From: Thermus sp. JCM 17653
Lineage (GTDB): Bacteria > Deinococcota > Deinococci > Deinococcales > Thermaceae
DNA length: 6,135 bases
Assembly (NCBI GenBank): GCA_001311585.1
Contig: BBBN01000099.1
Span: 1 to 6,135 of the forward strand
Direction: 5' to 3'
Part shown: in pieces, positions 1 to 6,135 of the stretch
How positions within the stretch are numbered: the stretch's first letter is position 1
How the letters are laid out: every line of letters begins with the position of its first letter
Translations under genes and position numbers: made by a program
The notes under the pieces: generated by a model
Seen by the model: only the letters and a program-made list of their open reading frames with translations
What the model was told of the DNA's origin: nothing
Database searches by the model: none

Positions 1-555
<555 letters not shown>

Positions 556-575
556 GCCCGTGCTACCATGGGGGT

Positions 576-899
576 ATGGGCGAGCACGGCGCCTTCTGCC
601 CCGTCTACGCCGCCTTGAACCTTCTCCAGGAGAAGTGGACGCTGCACATCATCCGCGCCCTCCTGGAGGGTCCTAAGGGCTTCAACGAGCTGGCCCGGGC
701 CGTGGGCGGGGTGAACCCCGCCACCCTCTCCCAGAGGCTGGAGCACCTGGTGGAGGTGGGGGTGGTGGAGAAACGGGTGGAGTCCTACATGCCCCCCAGA
801 ACCCGCTACACCCTCACCGAGGCGGGCCGGGAGCTGGAGGCGGTCATCGCCGCCATCGACCGCTGGGCCCGCAAGCACCTCCAGGCCCCGGTGGCCTAG
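576..899 (+). CDS. HxlR-family winged-helix transcriptional regulator
   Basis: The 107-residue protein has the HxlR layout: an N-terminal Cys-Pro (C8-P9, in GAFCPVYAALNLLQEKWT), the KWTLHIIRALLEGPKGFNEL helix pair, a recognition-helix stretch NPATLSQRLEHL, and the wing ending MPPRTRYTLTEAGREL. Family members usually bind DNA as dimers and control neighbouring genes, often in response to electrophiles, oxidants or aromatics; some use the N-terminal Cys as the sensor. The ATG at 576 is chosen because it places Cys8 at the usual family position; in-frame codons further upstream overlap paaZ. A TACCAT hexamer at 564-569 lies 6 bp before the ATG, so a leaderless transcript is possible, but no convincing -35 is seen. 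It follows paaZ by 20 bp on the same strand, so cotranscription and control of aromatic degradation are plausible but only inferred. Confidence 0.85.
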   Translation: MGEHGAFCPVYAALNLLQEKWTLHIIRALLEGPKGFNELARAVGGVNPATLSQRLEHLVEVGVVEKRVESYMPPRTRYTLTEAGRELEAVIAAIDRWARKHLQAPVA

Positions 900-904
900 C
901 CCAT

Positions 905-934
905 CCCCCTCCGGGCCCCCAGGCGGGCAGGGGG
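905..934. terminator. Candidate bidirectional terminator hairpin between convergent genes
   Basis: CCCCCT (905-910) pairs with AGGGGG (929-934). Inside it GCCC (915-918) pairs with GGGC (925-928) around a 6-base loop, leaving a 4-base bulge (911-914). It fills the 39-bp gap between the converging HxlR and bfr genes, the expected place for a shared terminator. Neither side has a clear T-run, so termination is inferred from position and GC-rich pairing. Confidence 0.45.
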
Positions 935-938
935 GGAA

Positions 939-1415
939 TCACTCCGCTTCCCCGGCCAGGTACTGGAGGTAGTTCGCCAGGCCCATCTGCTGGAGGAGTT
1001 CCCGCTGGGTTTCCAGCCAGTCCACGTGGCCTTCCTCGTCCTTGAGGATCTCCGCCACCAGGTCACGGGTGCCGTTGTCCCCGAGGCTTTGGGCGAGGTT
1101 CATGGTCTCGTTGTAGCCCTTCACCGCTTGGAGCTCGCCCTCGTAGTCCTTAAAAAGGATTTCCTCCACGGTCTTGCCGATCCTGATCTCGGCGATGCGG
1201 CTCACCTCGGGGAAGCCCTCCAGGAAGAGAATCCTTTCGATGTGCTTCTCGGCGTGGCGCATCTCGGTGATGGCGTGGGCCTTGAGGTGGCGGGCCAGGG
1301 CCTTGAAGCCCCAGTTCTCGGCCATCTCGGCGTGGACCATGTACTGGAGTATGGCGGCGAGCTCCTCGGAAAGCCTGGCCTGCAAGCTCTGGATCACCTC
1401 GGGGTGGCCTTTCAT
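939..1415 (-). CDS. bfr: Bacterioferritin (haem-binding ferritin, iron storage)
   Basis: The 158-residue protein is a standard-length bacterioferritin, a cytoplasmic 24-subunit cage that oxidises Fe(II) at a di-iron centre and stores it as ferric mineral. All six ferroxidase ligands are at canonical positions: Glu18, Glu51, His54, Glu94, Glu127 and His130. Met52, which binds haem between two subunits, is present within ITEMRHAEKH, and Tyr25 is also kept. This separates it from haem-free ferritins and Dps. The ATG at 1415 is supported by an AGGAGGT ribosome site (1419-1425) three bases upstream. A TAGAGT hexamer (1431-1436) could be a -10 box, but no good -35 is seen. The stop codon of the NadC-NadB remnant lies only 13 bp upstream, so bfr may be transcribed from that gene's promoter. 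It converges with the HxlR gene. Confidence 0.95.
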   Translation of the reverse strand: MKGHPEVIQSLQARLSEELAAILQYMVHAEMAENWGFKALARHLKAHAITEMRHAEKHIERILFLEGFPEVSRIAEIRIGKTVEEILFKDYEGELQAVKGYNETMNLAQSLGDNGTRDLVAEILKDEEGHVDWLETQRELLQQMGLANYLQYLAGEAE

Positions 1416-1428
1416 AGGACCTCCTCCC

Positions 1429-1704
1429 TTACTCTACACCCACGGGGAGGAAGGCGAGGCGCCACCCCTGGAAGAGGCTGTGCCGGGGGGCTTCCTCCTG
1501 GGGGAAGTCCTCCCGGAAGTGGGCGCCCCGGCTCTCCTCCCGGGCCAGGGCCGCCCGGGCGAGGAGGCGCATGAGGATGCTTTCCCGCCAGGGAAACAGC
1601 TTGAGGCTCGTGAGGTCCCCCTGCCCCAGGTCCTCCCGAAGCCAAGCCCTCAGGGCCTCTTCCAAGCCGCCTTGCCAAAGCGCCTCCCCGACCACGCCCC
1701 CCAT
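1429..1704 (-). CDS. NadC-NadB chimeric remnant (deletion scar in NAD biosynthesis genes)
   Basis: This 91-residue open frame joins pieces of two enzymes of de novo NAD synthesis. Residues 1-33 are the N-terminus of quinolinate phosphoribosyltransferase (NadC), with the hallmark [12 protein letters not shown]; the start matches my memory of the Thermus NadC start. From about residue 34 the sequence becomes the C-terminal helical domain of L-aspartate oxidase (NadB), with [19 protein letters not shown] followed by HFREDFP. The NadC catalytic barrel and the NadB FAD and substrate domains are both absent, so neither activity can remain. The simplest origin is an in-frame deletion of roughly 2 kb between adjacent nadC and nadB genes, with the join near 1600-1606. 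The ATG at 1704 is used; the frame has a stop 36 bp upstream (1741-1743). It ends 13 bp before bfr. A small stable product cannot be excluded, and neither can an assembly join. Confidence 0.75.
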   Translation of the reverse strand: MGGVVGEALWQGGLEEALRAWLREDLGQGDLTSLKLFPWRESILMRLLARAALAREESRGAHFREDFPQEEAPRHSLFQGWRLAFLPVGVE

Positions 1705-1754
1705 TGTAAGGAGAGGGCCTTTCCCCCGTGGCCCTCCGCCCTAGCCTGGAGGGG
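1705..1754. promoter_or_regulatory. Divergent intergenic region, probable promoters for both directions
   Basis: Only 50 bp separate the start codons of the nadC remnant (-) and the DUF255 gene (+), so both promoters must lie here or overlap the coding starts. On the minus strand a TACAAT hexamer (1703-1708) overlaps the nadC start codon. On the plus strand TAGCCT (1742-1747) lies 7 bp before the DUF255 ATG, compatible with a leaderless message. Neither has a recognisable -35, so the elements are tentative. Confidence 0.3.
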
Positions 1755-3695
1755 ATGGGAAACCGCCTCAAGGCCGCCCTCAGCCCCTACCTTCTCGCCC
1801 ACGCCGAGGACCCCGTGGACTGGTACCCCTTTGGCGAGGAGGCCTTCCGGAAGGCCCAAAGGGAAGACAAGCCCATCTTCCTCTCCGTGGGCTACTCCAG
1901 CTGCCACTGGTGCCACGTGATGCACCGGGAAAGCTTCCAGGACGAGGAGGTGGCCCGCCTCCTCAACGCCCACTTCGTGGCTGTGAAGGTGGATCGGGAG
2001 GAACGCCCCGACGTGGACGCCGCCTACATGCAGGCCCTCGTGAGCCTCACCGGCCAGGGTGGCTGGCCCATGAGCCTCTTCCTCACCCCCGAGGGCAAGC
2101 CCTTCTTTGGGGGCACCTATTTCCCTAAGGAAGACCGCGGCGGCCTGCCCGGGTTTAAGCGGGTGCTTCTGGCCGTGGAGCGGGCCTGGCGGGAGGAGCG
2201 GGAAAAGCTAGAGGGGGAGGCCGAGAAGCTGGCCAAGGCCCTCTGGCGAAGCCTGGCCCCGCCTCCGGGCCCCGTCCCTCCGGATGTGGAGGAGCGGGCC
2301 CTGGAAGCCCTTGCCCGAAGCTTTGACCCCGAGTGGGGCGGCTTCCTCCCCGCCCCCAAGTTCCCCCAGGGCCCCCTTCTCCTCTACCTCCTGGCCGTGG
2401 CCTGGAGGGGGGAGGAGAGGGCCAGGGCCATCCTCCCCCGAACCTGCAGGCCATGGCCTTGGGGGGCCTCTACGACCAGGTGGGGGTGGGTTCCACCGCT
2501 ACAGCGTGGACCGCTTCTGGAGGCTACCCCACTTTGAGAAGATGCTTTACGACAACGCCCTCTTGGCCCGGGCTACCTAGGGGCCTATAAGCTTTTTGGG
2601 AAGCCCCTTTTCTTGCGGGTGGCGCGGGAAACCTTAGGCTGGCTCCTTTCCATGCAACACCGCGAAGGAGGCTTTTTCACCGCTCTGGATGCCGAGAGCG
2701 AGGGAGAGGAGGGGCGGTACTACACCTGGACGGAAGGTGAGCTTAAGGAAGCCCTGGCCGAGGACTTTCCTCTAGCCCGCCGCTACTTCGCCCTGGGGAA
2801 GGATCTGGGGGAGCGCTCGGTGCTCACCGCCTGGGGGGAGGAGGAGGTGGCCCAGGCCCTGGGGGAAACCTTTCCCCTGTGGAGGGAAAAGGTGCGGGCG
2901 AGGCTCCTCGCCGCCCGTAGGAAGCGCTACCCCCCTTCTCTGGACGACAAGGTTCTGGCGGATGGGTCGGCCCTGGCGGTCCGGGCCTTGGCGGAAGCAA
3001 GTAGGCTTCTAAGAGAGAGAAGTTACCTGGAGGCCGCCCGAAGGGGAGCGCATTTTCTCCTGGAGAAGATGCGAAGCAATGGCCTTCTCCGCCACACCTG
3101 GTGGAGGGGCGCCCTGGGGAAGGAGGCCTTTCTCGCGGACCAGGCCTTTGCTGCCTTGGCCCTTCTGGAAATTTACGGGGCCACGGGGGAATGGCCTTAT
3201 CTGGAACAGGCCAGGGTTTTGGCGGAGAAGGCCCGAGTAGAGTTTAGCCCCGGTTATGCGCCCCTACCCCTTCCTGCCATCGGGGTGGAGGAGGGGGCCA
3301 TTCCCACAGGGGAAAGCGCCCTGGCCGAGGCCTTTTGGCGCCTGGGAGGAATTTTGGCCGAGGAGCGCTACCGAGCGTGGGCGCGGGAACTTTTGGCGGC
3401 CAGGGCCCTTTGGCTTGGCCGCTACCCCCATGCCCTGCCGGGCTTCCTCCTGGTCCACCGCCTTCTGGGGGAGGGGTCGGAGCTCGCCCTTCCTCTCCCC
3501 TCCCCCCTGGCGGAGGAAGCCCTGGGCCTTTACCTGCCCCTTACCCAGGCCATCCTGGGGCCGGAGGAGGCCCTCCCCTCTCTGAGGGGGAAGGAGGCGG
3601 GGAAAGGGTATCTCTGTACCCGTGGGGCCTGCCGGAGGCCTGTGGGGGACTTGGGGGAGCTTTTGCGGGAGGTGGAGGAGGTGTATGGGAGGTGA
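1755..3695 (+). pseudogene. DUF255/YyaL (SPATA20-like) thioredoxin-domain protein, interrupted by three 1-bp deletions
   Basis: Read through three frame corrections this is a full-length protein of about 647 residues in the DUF255 family: an N-terminal thioredoxin-like domain with a CHWCH motif (Cys50, Cys53 in [15 protein letters not shown]), then an alpha/alpha-barrel like N-acylglucosamine 2-epimerases. Further family motifs are [60 protein letters not shown] and GGFFTALDAESEGEEGRYYT. The biochemical role of the family is unsettled. Frame breaks lie at about 2435-2445, 2482-2490 and 2571-2574; each is mended by restoring one base to a G or C run, and together they return to the original frame. 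The ATG at 1755 gives the family-typical MxNRL start just after GGAGGGG; a GTG at 1728 is less likely. After about 2580 the coding sequence is noticeably less GC-rich. Whether the breaks are biological or sequencing errors is open; I favour errors. Confidence 0.85.
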
Positions 3696-3777
3696 GCTAT
3701 TTGTGCTTTTATTCACGATTACATCAGCTTGTACTTACTGTCTCTACCTAACGATGGCTCTTGACGACCCAAACACG

Positions 3778-3795
3778 GGCCACAGCCCAGTGGCC
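3778..3795. repeat. Small inverted repeat (GGCCAC / GTGGCC)
   Basis: GGCCAC (3778-3783) and GTGGCC (3790-3795) are perfect complements around a 6-base loop. It is short and could occur by chance in such GC-rich DNA, but it is one of three hairpins in the same gap. Confidence 0.4.
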
Positions 3796-3832
3796 TACGT
3801 GCGCCCCACGGGCTACCGACTCTACGCCCACG

Positions 3833-3862
3833 GGGGGATGCCGGTAGGAGCCCCCATCCCCC
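3833..3862. repeat. Inverted repeat (GGGGGATG / CATCCCCC)
   Basis: GGGGGATG (3833-3840) is the perfect reverse complement of CATCCCCC (3855-3862), with a 14-base loop. It lies about 140 bp past the DUF255 stop, so it could help end that transcript, but no T-run follows. Confidence 0.4.
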
Positions 3863-3902
3863 ACCCTACGTAGGCGCTTTATACCCCAGCGTGGTACCGG
3901 GG

Positions 3903-3930
3903 CCCCATGCTGGCATGGGCCAGCATGGGG
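3903..3930 (-). terminator. Strong 12-bp hairpin just after the alkaline phosphatase gene
   Basis: CCCCATGCTGGC (3903-3914) and GCCAGCATGGGG (3919-3930) form a perfect 12-bp stem with a 4-base ATGG loop. It starts 5 bp beyond the phosphatase stop codon on the minus strand, the normal place for an intrinsic terminator. There is no T-run on the minus strand after the stem, so it may instead be a 3'-end stabiliser or a terminator of the U-tract-poor kind. Confidence 0.6.
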
Positions 3931-3935
3931 TGGTA

Positions 3936-5438
3936 TTAAGCCCAGACGTCCTCGGGATGCCGCAGGCCCTGGGGCCTGGCCTTCAGGACCTCCAAGGCCT
4001 CCTCCTCGGACATCACCGGGTTCTGGTAACGGATCCCCAGGGCCTCCCCCATGAGGCGGAAGACGTGGGTGTTGTCCACAAGGCCTAGGTTCAGGAAGCG
4101 GAGGCCCTGGCCGTAGAGGAGGAGCACCACAGGGCTTGCCGTGTGCTGGCCGGAAGACCAGCCGATGTTGGGACGGTCGGGCTTCTGGGGGTTCCTCTGC
4201 GCCATGGCCCAGGCCAGGGTGTTGTCGGGCTGGACGCCGTGGCGCACGCCCTCGGGCCAGTAGACCCTCTCCCGGATGGCCCGCACCACCGTCTCCGCCT
4301 CCTGGTCCTGGAGGGCCACCCCCTTCATGGCCCGGAAGGCCTCCTTCACCTGGTTGGCGTCGGGGCTATTCCCCAGGACCCGCCGCATGTGTTCAAAGCT
4401 GGCCCGCTGGGGCTCCAGGAGGTCAATGCCAGCGGAGCTTTCCAGGTAGCTGCGGCCCGCCCCGTAGAGGCTGCCCACCCCGGTGGCGTGGTCGGAGACC
4501 AGGAGAAGAAGGGTGTCCGGGTGCTGGTCCACGAAGCCCACCAGGAGGTCCAGGGTCTCGTCGGCGGCCAGGACGTCCCATAGGGTGGCCCCGGCGTCGT
4601 TTAGGTGGTTGGCGTGGTCGATGCGGCCTGCTTCCACCTGGAGGACGAAGCCTGGCGGCTTGCGGCGAGGCGGGGCAGGGCGGCCTGCACCATCTCCTTG
4701 AGGCTGGGCACCTTTAGCCCCTGGAAGCGGCGGTCTATCTCGTAGGCACGTGGCCATCCCAGAAGACCCCGAGGAGCTTGCTGGCGTTGGACCGGGAAAG
4801 CTCCTCAGGGGTGCGCACCACCCCGTAGCCCCTCTGGGCGAAGAGGGCGTAGATGTCCTTCCTGTCATTACGCTTTTCCGGGTTGAAGAAGCGGTCCCCA
4901 CCCCCCAGGTACACCTCGGCCCCGAACCCCAGGTACTGCTCGGCGATCCGCTCCTCGGCGTTGCGGTCGGGGTTGGAGACCACGAAGCTCGCCGGGGTGG
5001 CGTGGGTGACGGTGGTGGTGGTCACCAGGCCCACCGCCTTCCCCGCCTCCTTGGCGGCGGCGAAGAAGGGCTTGAGGGGGGTACCGTCGGCGTGGATGGC
5101 CAGGCCCCCGTTCACCGTCTTCACCCCGCAGGAGAAGGCGTTCCCCGCGGCGCTGGACTCGGTGACGTAGCTGGTCAGGCTGTAGGTGTTCACCAAGCCC
5201 GTGGGGTAGCGGGAAAGGAGCCTTTCCAGGGTCAGGACCGGCCCTGGCGCCTGCGGGCGAAGGCCTGGGCGATGGCGTAGTCCTCCCAGGAAAAGCCGTC
5301 GTAGACGAAGACGATGAGGTTGCGGTACCTCCGGCCGAGGGCGGGCTGGTTCTGCGGGGCTCCCTGGGCCATGCCCCGGGGCAAGAGGGCCAGGGCCCCG
5401 GCCGCCAAACCACCTTTCAGGATGTCCCTGCGCTTCAT
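3936..5438 (-). pseudogene. phoA: Tat-exported alkaline phosphatase, interrupted by three 1-bp deletions
   Basis: After restoring three single bases this encodes about 501 residues, the length I recall for Thermus alkaline phosphatases. The enzyme removes phosphate from monoesters outside the cytoplasm. The N-terminus MKRRDILKGGLAAGALALLP is a twin-arginine signal peptide. Metal and active-site motifs are all present: the YDG aspartate, the nucleophile Ser (about residue 95) in TESSAAGNAFSCGVKT, VTHATPASF, QVEAGRIDHANHLND, VSDHATG and GQHTASPV. Relative to the E. coli enzyme the residue before the nucleophile is Glu rather than Asp. Frame breaks are at about 5238-5241, 4745-4746 and 4654-4655, each mended by adding one base to a G/C run, and the original frame returns. 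The ATG at 5438 is chosen for its GGGAGG ribosome site and because it begins the Tat signal; an ATG at 5459 would only add seven residues. The undamaged motifs suggest the real gene may be intact. Confidence 0.9.
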
Positions 5439-5457
5439 CCTTAACCTCCCAGGGACC

Positions 5458-5490
5458 ATTCTGGGGGAGTTCCGTCAGGGAAGTGTCAGG
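5458..5490 (-). promoter_or_regulatory. Candidate Pho-box-like direct repeat and -10 upstream of the alkaline phosphatase gene
   Basis: On the minus strand CCTGAC occurs at 5490-5485 and again at 5479-5474, an exact 11-bp period as in PhoB/PhoP boxes, which replace the -35 element at phosphate-starvation promoters. A CAGAAT hexamer (5463-5458) follows and could be the -10, 20 bp before the ATG. The half-sites resemble but do not match the E. coli CTGTCA consensus, and the first overlaps the cobB stop codon. Confidence 0.35.
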
Positions 5491-6135
5491 AGCCTAGGGC
5501 CTTCTCGAGGAGCCGCTCCGCCCCTTCGGGCCTTGCGGGGAGGTACAGGTGGACGAAGCTCGCCAAGACCCGCCCGTCGGTGAAGCCCTCCACCTCCTCT
5601 CCCCCTACCCGGCGCCAGGCGGGGCTTGGGGAGGAGGGCAGGCGGGCGTAGTGGAACTCGTGCCCCTTGAAGACCTGGCCCCTTTGGGCCACGGGGCTGT
5701 CCCTCAGGGCCTCCACCTCCCGGTAGCCGAGGACGGACCTCTCCGCCATGCGGGCCTCCCCCGGGACCAGGCCCACCATGGGGAAGAAGCCCTCCCCCAC
5801 CCAAAGCCCCTGGGCGAGGTACATGTACCCCCCGCACTCGGCCACCACGGGACCGGGAAAGCGGCGGATGGCCTCCCGCATGGCCCGGTTTTCCGAGAGC
5901 CTTGCGGCGAAAAGCTCCGGGTAGCCGCCCCCGAGGAGGAGGCTTCCGCCTCGGGGAGGGTTTCGTCCTCGAGGGGACTAAAGGGGACGAGCTCCGCCCC
6001 CAGGGCCTCCAAAAGCTCCAAGGCCTCGGGGTAGTAGAAGGAGAAGGCCCGGTCCCAGGCGTAGGCCACCCGGACCTGGGGCGGGCGCCTTTCCGGCAGA
6101 AAGGGTGGGACCTCGGAAGGGGCGGGGCGGTGGCG
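5486..6135 (-). pseudogene. cobB: Cobyrinate a,c-diamide synthase, C-terminal part (5' end outside window), one 1-bp deletion
   Basis: The visible part covers the linker and glutamine-amidotransferase-like half of CobB/CbiA, the ATP-dependent enzyme that amidates the a and c carboxylates of cobyrinic (or hydrogenobyrinic) acid in cobalamin synthesis. Signature stretches in order are [56 protein letters not shown] (catalytic Cys codon at 5834-5836) and GHEFHYARLP. The frame breaks at about 5941-5944: adding one base there turns an unrelated reading into [12 protein letters not shown] and joins the two halves. No other fault is visible. The N-terminal ATP-binding half lies outside the window, so the start cannot be judged. 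It ends 47 bp before the phosphatase ATG on the same strand. CobQ is less likely given the AFSFYY and LPEAE stretches, which are typical of CobB. Confidence 0.88.

Larger units (their letters stand above)
3696..3935. other. Intergenic region between convergent genes: AT-rich stretch and hairpins, no recognised gene
   Basis: The first about 60 bases (3697-3760) are far more AT-rich than anything else here. The remainder is GC-rich with several inverted repeats and loose repeats of a CTACG...CCCACGGG pattern near 3797-3813 and 3823-3836, plus a palindromic CCTACGTAGG further on. An open frame from an ATG at 3754 to 3873 would encode 39 residues (with VAYVRPTGYRLYAHGGMPVG). I do not recognise it and see no convincing ribosome site. 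It may be a relic of a mobile element or an extragenic repeat; I see no tRNA, riboswitch or CRISPR repeat. Confidence 0.5.

Noticed and set aside
2435..2580. Programmed ribosomal frameshifting in the DUF255 gene
   Set aside because: Three successive shifts within about 130 bp, with no stimulatory structure that I can see, are not a known recoding arrangement. The same fault occurs in two unrelated genes nearby, so simple base loss explains it better.
3778..3870. tRNA or riboswitch in the GC-rich intergenic part
   Set aside because: The hairpins do not form a cloverleaf with a T-arm consensus or CCA end, and no cobalamin or other riboswitch core motif is recognisable.
3754..3873. A 39-codon small gene in the intergenic gap
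   Set aside because: The peptide is unrecognised, there is no good ribosome site before the ATG, and it runs across the hairpin-rich DNA. I kept it only as a note on the intergenic region.
3264..5280. Long open frames opposite or out of frame with the DUF255 and phosphatase genes (for example minus 3264-3716, plus 4136-4717, plus 4750-5280)
   Set aside because: They are low-complexity Pro/Gly/Arg/Ala peptides of the kind expected from high-GC DNA opposite real genes, with no motifs and with strong conserved proteins on the other reading.

Overview
This window looks like Thermus DNA, probably T. thermophilus or a close relative. GC content is very high, third codon positions are mostly G or C, ribosome sites are strong, and the proteins closely resemble Thermus families (PaaZ, bacterioferritin, a Tat-exported alkaline phosphatase of about 501 residues). 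I identified it from motifs and remembered family sequences, not from a search.

Layout. Positions 1-555 (+) are the 3' end of paaZ, the enoyl-CoA hydratase (MaoC/hotdog) domain of a phenylacetate-degradation enzyme. 576-899 (+) encodes an HxlR-family regulator. A hairpin then separates it from a convergent bacterioferritin gene, bfr (939-1415, -). Directly upstream of bfr on the same strand, 1429-1704 is a 91-codon open frame. Its first third is the start of NadC and the rest is the end of NadB, so it looks like the scar of a deletion through the quinolinate/NAD genes. 51 bp away and divergent, 1755-3695 (+) is a DUF255/YyaL (SPATA20-like) thioredoxin-fold gene interrupted by three single-base deletions. 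An unusual 240-bp gap with hairpins and an AT-rich stretch follows. 3936-5438 (-) is an alkaline phosphatase gene, also with three single-base deletions, and 5486 to the window end (-) is the 3' part of cobyrinate a,c-diamide synthase (cobB/cbiA) with one.

No single pathway joins these genes. They are housekeeping and accessory metabolic genes: aromatic degradation, iron storage, NAD synthesis (broken), phosphate scavenging and cobalamin synthesis. I found no phage, CRISPR, toxin-antitoxin or defence system and no clear new biological system. The points most worth checking are the NadC-NadB chimera, the seven one-base deletions (all losses, mostly in short G or C runs, pointing to sequencing error), the change in base composition inside the DUF255 gene, and a Pho-box-like 11-bp direct repeat before the phosphatase gene.
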